Positions 27,203-40,700 of a DNA stretch of 64,000 bases are shown piece after piece (the stretch's first letter is position 1; every line of letters starts with the position of its first letter). This DNA comes from Stercorarius parasiticus (lineage: Eukaryota; Chordata; Aves; Charadriiformes; Stercorariidae). Location: positions 310,001 to 374,000 of the forward strand of contig VWZL01001289.1 of the NCBI GenBank assembly GCA_013396915.1, in the 5' to 3' direction. A program made the translations under genes and the position numbers. The notes below the pieces were generated by a model. The model ran no database searches, was not told where the DNA came from, and worked only from the letters and a program-made list of their open reading frames with translations.

Positions 27203-27421
27203 CCCAGCAGAATTTTAGCATGAACCTCTTTGTTAGTCCTTGAGATTTCTCTCAAAGAGGTAATTTCTGCATCAAACCAAAATCCTCTTTCTTCTGGAGT
27301 CTCAACATTGTAGTTAACCATCACCACATCACCCACTTTTAGTTCACTCCACTTCAAAATCGTTCTTGCTCGGGGTCGAAGATTACTGGTGTCCATTTCT
27401 ACTATGCCATTCTCTGGGTAC
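27203..27421 (-). CDS. UHRF2: UHRF2 coding exon 4 (second Tudor of the tandem Tudor domain)
   Basis: This exon encodes the last base of codon 220 through residue 292 and two bases of codon 293. It begins YPENGIVEMD and contains RPRARTILKW (235-244), GDVVMVNYNVE and RGFWFDAEI (265-273), all core strands of the second Tudor shared by UHRF1 and UHRF2. The exon has very few differences from the human protein as I recall it. The acceptor is TTTTCAAG before GTACCC, and the donor is CTGGG followed by GTAAGA. The entry and exit phases (2 and 2) fit exons 3 and 5. Upstream of the acceptor the reading frame runs on by chance into intron 3; that Cys- and Tyr-rich stretch is not part of the protein. Confidence 0.97.
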
Positions 27422-28835
27422 CTTGAAAAGTAAAACCAACAACAGTAATGATTACAACTCCTGCAACAGTAAGAAATCACAGACAACTTTTTCAAAAGTA
27501 TAGATTTTTAAATGTGCTTCGGGCATATAAGAAATGTAGTACAAAAATCTGACCGAACAACCTTTTGAAAGTTTAGGTTTCATCTAAATACACACCAGGA
27601 ATTAAGCAAATCTATAAGCACACGATGACTTTTTGATTGGAATACAATCAAGTTCAAGGTTTTGGCACACACATGTCCCCAGTTTGCTCCCAGTAAAGTC
27701 AGTATTCCAATTAAAATGACAATGAAAAGTAGTGAAGATTAAAACTATGTTTTTCAACTCAGCACATTTCTAATTTAGCTTTGCTTTCACGCATTCGTTA
27801 CACTTTCACTAACTTCAATGATAACACATTTAGGGAAGTTTTTTTAAAAATCTGACCCTACAAACACAGCATATCAAATTCCTGTGATGAACATAGTCAA
27901 AGTCCACATTCCACGCACCATGTTTAAAAAAAAGTCTAACTACAAAACGTAGTGAGAAACAGAACTAAGACTCTCAATGAGATACACGAACTAACTGATT
28001 GAAAATATTTCTCCCTTTAAATTACAAAACCAAAAACTCTAGAAAGATAAATGTAAGAATCATCCCCTCTCTTGCAACACACTTCTCTTGACCAGGACAA
28101 AGACATAGGAAGAAATGCAGTATTAAAAGAAATTAACGGTTCACTGAATCATAATTAAGAAGTTTTGGTTGCTTTATTTTTCACTAAAAACTTGGGTGAC
28201 TTCTTACACAGTATCTTACATAATGTTACCCAAAAATTATTAGGGTTTATAAGAGATTTCTTTCCTCCTCCTTTGCTGGTGTATGCCATCACAGCACATA
28301 TACAAAAATCAGAGTAATGAACAATTTCTGAAGAGCTCCAGTTCCTCTCCAAGTTAAGAAAGACCCATTTAGTAAAATTATGATAGTGATGTTTGACAGC
28401 ACTAGAACTAAAATCCCAGTGCAAGAAAGAAAGCTTTTAAGATTCGAGATGTTAACTTTTCAGTTTAACACCACAGCTTTCTTAAATCCTCTGCATAAGG
28501 CAATTATTCAATGATAGTAGAGCCTGTGTACTGTGCACGTGCTGGAAAAATAGTGAAAACACAGACATGATAAAAACATTGCCCACATAAAAAAGCTGGC
28601 CTGCTACAAAAAGTGAAAAGTAAGATGCTAGACTAAAACGGTGAAGTTCCTTTCTGATACTGTGTGCAAGCAAATTAAGAATCTTCCATCATTTAACAAG
28701 TACTAGATGAGGCCACAGCACAATTTAACAGAGAAAATGAAAATAAGTCTACAGCCTATAAACAAGTGCTATTAAAAGTATTCATTTTTCCTCCTTAAGA
28801 AACATTGCTGAGGGTTATATGAGGACGGTATGATT

Positions 28836-28922
28836 GTGGGAGGTGCCCCTGCCTATTGCAGGGGAGTTGGAACTAGATGATCTTTAAGGTGCCTTCCAAC
28901 CTAAACTATTCTATGATTCTAG
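28836..28922 (+). mobile_element. CR1 3' tail, very short
   Basis: About 90 bases match the CR1 3' untranslated end: a GGTGCCCCTGCC..TTGCAGGGG hairpin-like block, then GGAACTAGATGATCTTTAAG and CTTCCAACC, ending in ATTCTATGATTCT. This is an extremely 5'-truncated insertion. The start is approximate. Confidence 0.88.
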
Positions 28923-30572
28923 AATATATCTTAAATTACATTTCCATCATGCAATTATTGGTATTCACATGCAATTGTGAAATTGTAATGGCAAAATTCT
29001 ACTCTTACTAATAAAAGTATAGCTCTGTCACTTTCCAGCATGCCTACCAGTAGTGAACAACATCATTTCAAGGTCTTGGGGAAATGACACATTGTGACTT
29101 ACTACATTACATAAAGAAATACTAAAACTATTGTCATAAACAGCAGGAGGCTCTGATACACTATAGCCTGAAATCAGGATGTCTGCTCCTAAACAGTTGA
29201 TTGAAAGCCCACTGGCGTAACTGGAGACATTTTTAAAAAGTTCATTTTGCTTTGTTTTATGCCTTCTATTAAATCTAGCACAACAGTTTGCTACTAAAGA
29301 TAAGGTGGGGGGCAGGGCTACACCTGGCATTCTGTCTCCAGGCATTTCTTTGTCTTCTACAACGTAGATACCTGGAGTGTACCTTATATTTGTGGAAAGA
29401 TTTATCAATTTTTTTTCTTTAAAGAAAAATGAACCAATACAATTTAAAAGTGGCTGTCCCTTTACATAAACCAATGGCCAAATAAAAAAAAAAACCCACG
29501 TGTCCTTAACTACTTACAAAAGTTAAATCCAGAAAGCGGTTTTTTCCCCCAACGTTTTCAGATCCTAATCATAAAAATCTGCATGACAGGAATTGTGTCA
29601 TACAAACACAGGTGCTCGGGACTGAGCTGTTATCCAAATGAAAGTCTCATATGATGTAACCTTCACAGTTCCTACATCTTCTTTCACTTGGTTTTGTTTC
29701 CAATTTGAGTATGTACCACAAAGCTAGCATTTGTGTTTTTACCTTTATGTTGTGCAGCTTTCCCTAAAAGAACTATTATACAATTCTACTATAATAATTA
29801 TGAACATTGTAACTGCAATATCCACAATAACCGTAAGACAGATTCATCTACAGGTAATAAGACAAAGCAAAAAGCAACTACAGAGATAGTGTCTATTTTA
29901 TTGAGTGCCTGAATAATGACATGATCTTATAGTACAACAGGCTACTGAAATCTTAATACAGCTATGTTTGAACTACTAGTCAGTTCCAATCATCTTACAA
30001 TACACCCTTCCTAAAGTCTAGAGATGGCAGCAAGTAGCACACAGTAGATGAAGACTCAGTTTACTTGAACTCCAAAACGAAAGTAGGGCTTAAACAGCAG
30101 GAAACCAAAGAAGATAGGTAAAAAATAGACATCACTTATATATACAGTGAAATAGTCAGGTGAGAAGTACATAAGGGATCAGTGGGATTGTAAAAATAAC
30201 AAGTACACATTTAAGAAGTTAAAAGTGTCGCTATCAAAAATAAAAAAAAATTTAAAAAATAAAAATATGTGACTTAAAACAGTTTACATTCATAGAAACT
30301 TAACTTTGATCTGGCAAATCTATTCTCTTCTAAAAATAAAATCTCTTCAGGTTCTGTTTTTCCTGGGAGATCATTGGAAAAATGTATTTTTTACTTAATA
30401 GTTAAGAAATATTTTTTTCCCGAATTCAGATTTGTGTCATCTTTCCCACCCCTACACAACTCAGAACACAACCTTTCCTACTGTACTGCTGAGGAACTTG
30501 AAAGGTTGTCATCATTAACAATGACTCCACCTCTGTTCTTGGAAGTATCTGATGAAAGAACCCAAATAGAGA

Positions 30573-30660
30573 AGATTGCTTATCCCTTTTAGAGACAGAA
30601 AGAAAGTCCCTAAAAGATTGCTTACCCCAAAGTCCCCTTTTATAGGCAGAAAGAAACTAA
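30573..30660 (+). repeat. Imperfect tandem duplication of about 42-51 bases
   Basis: AGATTGCTTA (30573 and 30615) and CAGAAAGAAA (30596 and 30647) each recur in the same order, with a small insertion of CCCCAAAG-type sequence in the second unit. A local duplication in intron 3. Confidence 0.8.
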
Positions 30661-33600
30661 CTGCTTTCCAAAGAAAGAAAAGGAAGGCAGACTTCTGAGT
30701 CTTCACTGAGTGAATTCTTCCTCTTATTGGCTGCTCAGAAACTTTGGAAGAAAAAAGATAGCTTATAAACAGGTGAGATTTCCCATGTCGGAATTCACCT
30801 TTCTTTTGCATCAGATTCCAAACATTGAATGTTTTGCTGCTGTGCCTTCACACACAGAAATATGCTCTTATGGACACTAAATGCTAGCGCATATTTAACC
30901 ATTCGTGTTCGTCCATAAGTGACATCCCAGGCAGAACAGCAGGAACAGCATTTTGTCACAAGCTTTTAAGTTAGGCTTAGAATTGCACAGTCACACTATA
31001 TATGTTAAGCACAGTACCATTATTCCTCGTTATACTAACCAGTAAGTTAACAGTACTTCCACAGTAAACCTGTGCCCTCAAATCTTATCTAATGACACAA
31101 TTTATCTAAGTGTGGAAAAAACCACACTCACATTAGAAAATGCTACTACTTCCACGTTCGTTTTCCCAAAGTTTAACTAGTTATTTGTAAAAACACCACA
31201 TTATATTTAAATATTACTCTTGCATATTCAAGATATTAGGTTTTAAGTTAATGTCACAAAATGGGAATGCGTGGACTTATGTAGATAAACCAAAACATAA
31301 AGAGAGTAAATATGATCTTTTAACAAGCCTCAAGAATGAAGTGAAAAATTCATTCTGGCAAGCTATAATAAAGGACTACTTTGAATGTTTACTGGAAGTT
31401 TTTTCTTATTTATTTACTTTTAAAATCCTAAGATGACCCTCAAGAGAAAACAGGAACATTTTCACAGCAGCGTTCTAATTAGACTAGCGTAAGCTTGATA
31501 CAGTTGAAATTAAGGTTATAGGACACAACTCAACTTTTGCACTTAAAACAGTTGTAGACATTTTCTTGGATTTCCATGTTTTTTGTAACACTTGGCTCCT
31601 AACATCGAAAAAAGCAGACATCATAATAGTAAGCATAATCATAACAGTTTAATGAATACTGCCTATAAGAAGTCCCATGTTCATCATTAAGCTGTATTTC
31701 CCTATAGTTTTTCCCTGTAATATTTCTAACTGTAAATACTAACACTAGCATAGCAAGGATTTCTTAATATTTCCTATCTGTGTTGACAGTTTCCATAGCA
31801 AAGAATCATCCATGAAGTAAAAATTCCAGTGTTTCTTGGCTATAGCCAGTATCTGCTCATTCCTAAAATGCTCAAGTATTAAAAAACATACTAGCTGCAT
31901 GTCAGAATATGCACAAGTCTGCTCAATTTACTGAGAACTTGCAACATATCCTTTTAAAACTTTTCCCAGCTGTTACCAGAACAACTGGAACTGGAAAGAG
32001 AATTCTTGAAACAGAAGTCTAGACTTCCCCAACCCCTCACATACTACTATGGTAATAAATGTGAGGGCAGATGTGCAATTTCTTAACACCCTTCCCTCCC
32101 TGGACAATTTGCTACTTGAGGAAATAATGAGCATGATTTTGCTGCAGTGTTTTGAGAAAGTGAATGACGCTATACTGGAAGAGCACCTAAGCCACAACTA
32201 CAAACGGAAAAAAAAAAAAACAAAACAAAATCACCAGGATAATAAAGCTGTGTGTTTGCACTTCCAAAAGAAGACCAGTAGGTCTCATAATTTGTTACTA
32301 CAAGAAAAAAGGTAACATATTTCAAAAGACAGACTGGAAGGAATAATGAATAGCAATAAAGAAAAAAAAAAAATCAGTCACATGGAATATAAACAAGATC
32401 TTGAAAACCTTACCTAACAACTAATACTCACAGAACTAAGCAGCTTAAACACTGAGAAACCATATCAATAGTCTGAAGAGAAACAACTTATTTTCCTAAT
32501 AATATTAGTTCTGAGTATTAAGAAAAATTAACTTCTAGAGTTGCACTGTGTGGACAACATGGATGCTCTAAAAGAAGACAAACTGGAAAGACAGCATCAA
32601 GACAGAAGTTCAGAAGCTGTAAGAAATACATATAAGGTTGAATTTTTAATATAAAACTCTTGTATAGTGAGTTTAAATACTGTGAATGTAACAAAAAACA
32701 GATTTACTTCACTAGCTAGCACACAGGATGACAAGTCACACAATTACTGAAAGACCTTTTGAAAAACCTTTCCTCAGGTTTTCAAGCCTGTGACTGTGCA
32801 AGGAAAACACTTACAGCTAATTAAAGAAAAATAAATAAGAAGCAGAAGGAGTTCAATGACATTATCACTGAGCACACCACTTTTTTCAGCCAAGTATCAG
32901 TTTTAAAAGGAAACAAAAAAAGCTTAACTGTTGATATTTCAGTTGTTCTCTCAAACAACTACCAGGACAGCAAAGCTTCCCTCTCCTCATTCCATACACT
33001 TTCTAAAGAGGCACAAGAAACACTTGGATTTTCTCCTCAAACTATTTCCTTTTCAGTTTGCAGAAAGTGTCTACATCCTTAGACATAAAAGCCTTACAGT
33101 TAATGCCAGTTGTCAAAACCCTGAAGACTAATACATGCAAACACTTTGAGATCATAAAACACAGATTATGCAGTTAGGAAATCCACTGCAAATGGGACAA
33201 AGAATCTTCCACGGACTGGACTTCAACTTCTTGAAATTAAGAGCAGTAGTGTGCAGCTAATTCCCCCAGAATACTTTAAATTTGAATTAATGTGCCTAGA
33301 CAGTCACATCATACTGGCACTTTTTCTAATGAGGACATAAAGAATAAAAACTTATGTGTGACCTAGCAGGTCTCCTACTATTTTAGCATTGTCTAATAAT
33401 CTGTATGAGAGAAAGTTTTGAATGAATAAACAGATTAATTACTGGTATTAGAAACTAGAAAACAAAATGATGCAGCTAGGAGAGGTGCTCTAAGCAGTCA
33501 TTCAGACCAATTATAAAAAAAAAGTTTGATCCTCACAGAAGGTCAAAGAAAACATGTGTTTCCTTAGGAAGAGATTCTCTTAAGAGAAGATTCTATAGAG

Positions 33601-34662
33601 CAGGCAATACAAATCTCATTCTTCTTCCTCTTCTGAAATTCTGAAGTGGCCAACATGAACAAAAGGTAAAAAGTGCCACAATGAAACTATGGTCTGTAGC
33701 TCCCTACATTTCTTCATATTTTATAGCCACTAACTTAGTATCCTTTAAAAGAAATCACTCCCCAGTCTCCTCACTTCAACTGCTGAGAGCACTGCCATGA
33801 ATTTGACAGCACACATCTTCCTGATATGCACTACTTCCTGTGCTTTATGTATATAAAGAAAAAAGTCAAATATTTCTGTTAAACATGCTTACAAGGGGTA
33901 TTTGAGAAATACATTGTGTACAAGGGGATGTATTTTGGTATTTCTTCACAGAAGACAAAACAGAACTGTTTGCAGCAAGCATTTTCACTAATGTTGCTGA
34001 AAGCAGCAACCTCTCATAGAAGCCTCTTGTTCTGCCCCCACTGTGCAGTCACTGGGCGAATCCATTTGATTAGATCAGTGACATAAAAAACAGTAATATT
34101 CCCTTAGTGAACATTAATTTTTAGATATATTAGGAAGCAAGAACACTTCACTGTCCAGCCACAAAACCACCAAAGTCAATGCAACTTAACTATCAGATGT
34201 ACACAGTTGGAAAGTAAGGTAAGAGGAAGAAGCAGTGGTCACCTCATCTGACAATGGCCCATAATGTCTTTTGGTCTCCAAAATCAATTTATCAATATTA
34301 CCATCTCAGATACATTCTATTAAATCCCAGACTACTACCTTTATTTGAACATTTCATATTAAAAATATTCTGAAAAATATACCTGTTAAGCAAGTCTAAT
34401 CTTCAAACCATCCCTTGAGAAAGGAATAGCAATTTTAAGACTATTATCCTCTTGACGATCTCTTCACCTAAGGAGACACTTCCAAGGCGAAAGTGATTAT
34501 TTTTCTTGACCAGATAGTACTTCGAGCTTTTCTTGTCACTTCCTCAAAATATTCTGTAGTCTCCAACTATCAACCTGTATCTTGCATGTAATTACTCCAC
34601 ACCCAGGACAACTAAAATTTTTGACCTCTATGACAACACAGTGAATTCCTAATTTTAAATAT

Positions 34663-34702
34663 ATGTGTGTGTGTGTCTGTATGTATAAACACACACACAC
34701 AG
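34663..34702. repeat. Inverted GT/AC microsatellite pair
   Basis: A run of GT repeats is followed within about 12 bases by a run of AC repeats, forming an imperfect palindrome that could fold into a hairpin. Located in UHRF2 intron 3. Confidence 0.9.
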
Positions 34703-37700
34703 AGTTTTAAAGAAAAGGCAGAATTGTGCATAAACGCATTATTTTTCACAGGTTAATGACAGCCTGGACTACAAATGACAAATGAAACTCACCTGAAATA
34801 GGCAAGATGCTTTTGCTAAGGATAACGGCTACAGCTGGACAGAGCACTTTAGAGTGCTAGGCTATCACAGTCTCTCAAACAAAATGCCATATAGTTTTGT
34901 TTTAACTTTGTCTCCTCCCTTTATAAAAAGGATGATCAGTAATACCTTTAGCCTTCATTGGGAACTGTTTCTCCTCACACCACTCTGAAGGTGAACTTCT
35001 CTTACTGTCTGCAACCCTGATTAGTCCTGAATAAATAGAATAGATGTGTAAGGAAAAGATTTAAATAAAAAAAGTAATCTTCTTGACAATGAAAACTCCG
35101 CTTTTACTTAAAGACCTTCTCCTCCTGCACTTAAAGACTTTTCAAAGCTTTCAAAGCTCCTACAACATTAAATAATACAGGAATAAATATTTTCCATTTG
35201 AGCAGGATGAGATCTGGGGAATGGACAAAAACATTTAAGAAAAAAAAAAAAAAGTATTTCAAGTCATATCCCTCCCAACGTTTTTCTTCCGCAACTGCTT
35301 TTTTGTCTTACGTCTCTCCAAATAAAGTTTGTTGCCCAAGTTCTTGTGTTTGCGTCTCTTTCAGCTAGCATGAGGCAGCTGTGCCCTTAACATGCCTCAA
35401 ACACTTCAGAAGCAGAAGCAAATAAAATGGTGAGAAGAGACAGACAGCCTTACAAATGCTTCACAGGCAGAAGCAGAAACAAAAATGAAAAAACAGAAGT
35501 ATTGAGTTGACAGGTCAGTGCATTTTAGTAGTGTTTAACAGCAAACATTCCACCTTTAAATAAAGCTACCACAGAGACTGATACTACTGAGTTAGTTCAG
35601 TTTACATTTAAAATGTAGGAGTGCAACAGGTGTCCCAGATCACTGAGATCAGTCCCCTTTTATTACAAGCACCACATACACTAAGCTTTTCCTGGACTCC
35701 ATTTATCATCTGAGGGTCTACAATTACTGTGGTATTTTACACAAGGATTTTTATTTATGACATTTTACACAGCTTATAGAAGACTAACTGCCTAGTGAGA
35801 GAGAAATACTGACTGAGGCTTACAGGTGTGGTAATGGCATATTCTTATGTGCCTTTACCTTCAAGGCATGCTGTAATCCCTTCAGGTTAACGAATGTCTT
35901 TTTCTTAAATGGTTCTATGAAGATAAGCACAATAGAAAGTGAATTTATTCTTGAGGACTATAGGTCCTAATCAGTATTAATATTTGACAAAAGCATATAT
36001 AGTACATCAACACAAGCTCTTTATTAGATGCAGCAGCATCAGCAACTTAAGGACAGAACCAGTAAAAACACACATCTTACTAGATACTGAGGAAAATTAA
36101 CATTGTTCTTAATTATGCATGCTGGAGGATGAAATGGACTACCCATCAGTAATTTTATTTCTTAGAAATGCATTACTGACATTTATTCTGTAAATAAAAC
36201 TGCCTCTGTAACGGGCATAGATCTGCATGCATTCTTTCTCCTCTTCCCATTCCTCTCTCCCTGTACATTTGGCATAGGGAGCACGCACGAATGCATCCCT
36301 TGCACGAACTACATAACTGAGTTCCCTACAAGAAACAAGGGTTACCATACCCAGAGTGCAAACGAAGTGCCACCCTAGGAAAGGCACATTCATGACCATG
36401 CCTCCTTTGCCAGTCTATGTGCAACAAAGTTCATCCCTTCAAAGCCAAGTGTTTTGCCTGAGCTGAACAGCTGTTGGTTCTACTCAACTTCAAAATCCCA
36501 ACAGCAAACAGGCTCCAGGACAGATACATGACGAACATGCACGTACCCCTCCTAACTACCTACGCATCAGTCTACAGGCACAGTCAGTAGCTCCACACAC
36601 ACAACATTGAAATGGAGGGGGTTTCCAATTTCTTCATTACGCAGTAATTACTGTAGGCTTGCATCAAAGGACAGCATAGTTTCTAAACATATTAACAGTC
36701 AGTACTAATCTTTTACAGATATCCAGAATGGTGGCATTCTTTAATGATGTCAAAGTATATTGCAACTTAAGCTCCGTCTTAGTAGTTTTGCCACAGATTT
36801 TCAAAGTTACCAGCATCCACTGAGACCATCTCAAAGATCACGGTTATCTTTTGATCTTCCAGCTGAAGATGAGACATAGGGATCATCTGAAGTAACTGGT
36901 CCCAAGCCAAGTTGTACAATGCCTATTCTATCCAACTTACCTATCTATCCAAAAGTTACACAATTTATGAAGAATATAGAAAAACTAGTTTTCTAACCAA
37001 AATCAGAAGCCGGCTGAGTCTTGGTTTAAGTCAAACCCCAGACTAGGTCCCAAAAGAAATCTTGTAATATCAAAAAAAGAAACCCACAACCAAACCCCCA
37101 AAAACCTGAAGCCCACATGCAGGCTATCTTTCTTCATGCAGAAGTGAGAGAAATCATGGAAGTCCTCTTGCTGAAGAGTAGAAATAGCACGCTGGTTGCC
37201 ACAAGCTCTGAAGGTTAACATCAACTACCAGTTTTCTACTCCATTAATGATGAGGATCCCTCAGAGACTGCAGCATTCTCAAACCCAGAAGAAACATTAG
37301 CTTTAGTAAAGTGTAAGGAAAGAAGCCTGGGAAACCCACTGAAAGATGGTGCGCTGTTACAGAAGCAAAGACTAACATACTAATCCTCACGATCCATCAG
37401 ACAAACAAAAACATCAACCAGATTCTCTTTGAAGAGGGACACTAATGGACAACAAGAACCCTAATGTACTTGGAAACTTACGTCCATCAGGTTAAAACCT
37501 TCCTGTTCACCAACAATAACAAAGTAAAATTTTAGTAAAATGAAACATTAAGAACTAGGGAAAAAATAATACTCTACTCTTAATAAATCTACTATTAGAA
37601 ATACTCTAATTTCTGCCTGTACGAATAGAAGGAATTAGGTAACACTTTTAAGAATCCCCACTAAAAGTAATGGCCATCTGGCTACTTAAAATTACCAGAA

Positions 37701-40700
37701 TTAGCATGTAACTCACTTATAGTGCAACTTACCTCACATTGCTTTTCAGACAGCATCAAAGAAAAAGACAACCATGTAAATTCTTATGAATCATAAAAAC
37801 ATCCAACAATCGTACTACAAAGAACAGACACTGGCCTGACTGTAATCTCTTGGGCAAAGATTTAAACAAAGAGACCTCAGACTACTTCCTAGATCTGAAA
37901 GAGTTCAGAGGGCACTCCACAGCCCACATTAAGCATGAAGTAAATAGATTATCCCTCTTGCTTAACTACCTGGTTCCTTAGAACAAATAACCACAAACAG
38001 TGTACTTTATGACACATCATATAGATATTAACTCAAGGTTTAAATTAAACTTCTCTGTTGATTGATATAAAACCTGAAAGGGGTATCATCAGCCAAACAT
38101 GATGGCTCTGAAAAGTCACCTACACTTGAGCCATACTAAATCAATACTTGCATATAGGAAGGCTTACTGACATTTCTCAGACTGCAGAAATGTCCATCCT
38201 TCCTGAGACTACCACTAGAGGCTTCTTAGTGGAAGGCCTTCAATAAGGAAAAGACAGCATTTGCTTGTAAATCAATAAGTCGTTCCACTACTTCAGGGAA
38301 GAGCTAAGCATCAGGAAGCTAATAATCAAGAGTGAGAACACTGTCTCCCTGAAACTACCCAGTGCTGCACGAGCAACAGCTATGAAAAAGAGTAAGTTAG
38401 GGGGAAAGGGCAAACTTTTGTATGATACAGCACTGTAAGACATGTCCTTATAGTGCCACATTAAACTACCCAAGTGTCCTGCTCCTGATTTAGAAGTGAT
38501 TTTTAAGCAAGCTGTGGTGGAAACTATTTCAGTAAACTTTAGGATCTAAGCATGTGTTGGATTCCTCATCAGTCCTTTCAAATAAGAATTCAGCTTTCTT
38601 TTATTCAAGAAAGGTTAGCATCTTCTTCTTCTGTATGAAAAGACAGTTGCTTGGAGCAGAAGAAAGAAATGTATGATAGCAGTGTATGAAACCTGATAGC
38701 ACAAAGTCTTTAATGGCTCTTTGTGACACCAAGAAATGCAAAGGTAATACGGAAATACAGTGAATAAAGTGGCAGTGTTGTAAGACAATGCTGGCAGAAA
38801 CAGGAACACCTCTGTAAACAATGCTGCCTCCAGAGAAAAGGCTTCATGGTGCACTATCAGGCAGTCACTATAGAGCCATAACTGAATGCCAAGAGAGTTG
38901 GTACCGACTGAAGCTGAGCACTAACAAAACTGATACTTGGGTCTCCTCCTCACCGACGAAGACAGGGCTCTTAAACAAGCCTTCTGAATCTTTGAGCTGT
39001 GACTCCAGTTTAATATAGAACTGAGAAGTTCTGTTCCTCCAAATGGCACTAGGTTTTCTGTAAGCAGAGCAATCTCTGTGCAGAAAAATGTGGGCCTTAC
39101 AACTACTGCAGCAGTTTTGTTAAATGCTAGGCACACAGCGGAAAGGGGAGAAGGCAACCACAACATAAACAACTTAGCTATCCTGTTCCCTACAAAATCA
39201 AGGAGGGATATGCAGTACCTCCTATCTGTAGCAGTCACAGCTGGTAGAAGCTCTGTTTAGCCGTAAGGTAGTTACCCCTTTGAATTTGCTGTATCTAAGT
39301 TCTTGCCCAGAAGGGTTAATTTCGCTCAACTGTACTCTTTACTAGAAGAGCTCTGCCGTATTTTCCCCTTCACATTCACTACACTATTTAACCAAAAAGT
39401 GGAAAGAAGAGAGGAACAGAATGAAAACTCAGCCCTTAAAAGGAAGTACATTCTTATGAAAAGCTTAGGAGAACGCAGGTTTTACCAGACTCAAAGTTGT
39501 GGAACAACGTGTTTAAGTTTTCCACAGGACTTGTGATATATAAATTAGCAGCACCACTGCTAAAACCAGCTTTCTCACTTAAGGGAAGGACACATCCTGC
39601 TTCATCCTTTAAAAACAGCTGTTCTTAGGAAAACAGAGTGACCTGAAAGTCACCTTGTTAAGAAAAAATTAATGATTGGATTCTTCACTTGATGGAACTG
39701 TCAAGCCTTTAGCTAGAAAACCAAAGCCAGATGAACATCAGATCTGTTGATGCTGGTCTAACTACTTTCAAAAAATCACGTGTGGAACAGCCAAGCGAGC
39801 CAGTACAGACCCAGCCCTCTCAATGCACAGCCATAGGACTACAACAGAACCACTGGCTGGGGCAGTATTATCCCTCATTGAAACTGGTGCGGGGAGGGCA
39901 AACACACCACAATTTCTGGACACATTTTGTATGAAAATTCTTAATCAGATCTTCATGCTCTTTGACAGATTTTTCTTACCACCCCAAAAAGCTTCAAAAT
40001 AGAAAGAAGTGTGCTCCAGTATAAATTAGTAGGGCAATTCAGGCCAAAGGTCAGCTTTCCTGCCAAGCACAGCCCAACAGAGAATTACTGAGCTTCACTT
40101 TCAGTCTAAGTTCCCAGCTATACAGTTCTGAGATAGACGGTGTCAAACAACACATAATTCAGTCCTGAATCTACAGGTACAGTATGAATACCCATGGGAC
40201 AGCTAAGAAAGGAAAGAACATTTTCAGGCCTTCATCTGAGTCAAGACATGGATCTGTGTATTTTGGAGACAGCTAGGCAAGACGGGCCTGCCCTAGAGGA
40301 CCTTCTTGTAAGAACTGGGCCTATGATGATGGAAGACCTGGATGGAGTAGACCAATTCAGTCACTACAGGTGACCTATCCTTCAGCTGTAACCTTTTTGA
40401 TGTTTTTGTTGGGTTTTTTTCCAAACTGGAAGGATGTAACAGGCAGAGGGAGAACCCATCTGGAAACTGAGCATTGGTGATGATCTAGGAAGTTGCAGAC
40501 CTGTGTCCACCTCTGACACATAGTTGAATACACAGGGAAGAACTAATTTTGATGCCTACACGGGCACCAGGCTTATATCATCAATTTGTAAACCATTTTT
40601 ATTCTGTTTCAGATAACATCAAGTGTCTTCATGTCTTGTAAGACTGTACCTGTTGTAGGCAAGGCAAAGTTGAAACTATGCCACCCAACAGAACCATCTT

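Noticed and set aside
29028..29474. 148-codon open frame on the minus strand
   Set aside because: It falls in intron 3 and shows no family similarity. A UHRF2 exon here would have to fit between exons 3 and 4, which already join directly in phase.
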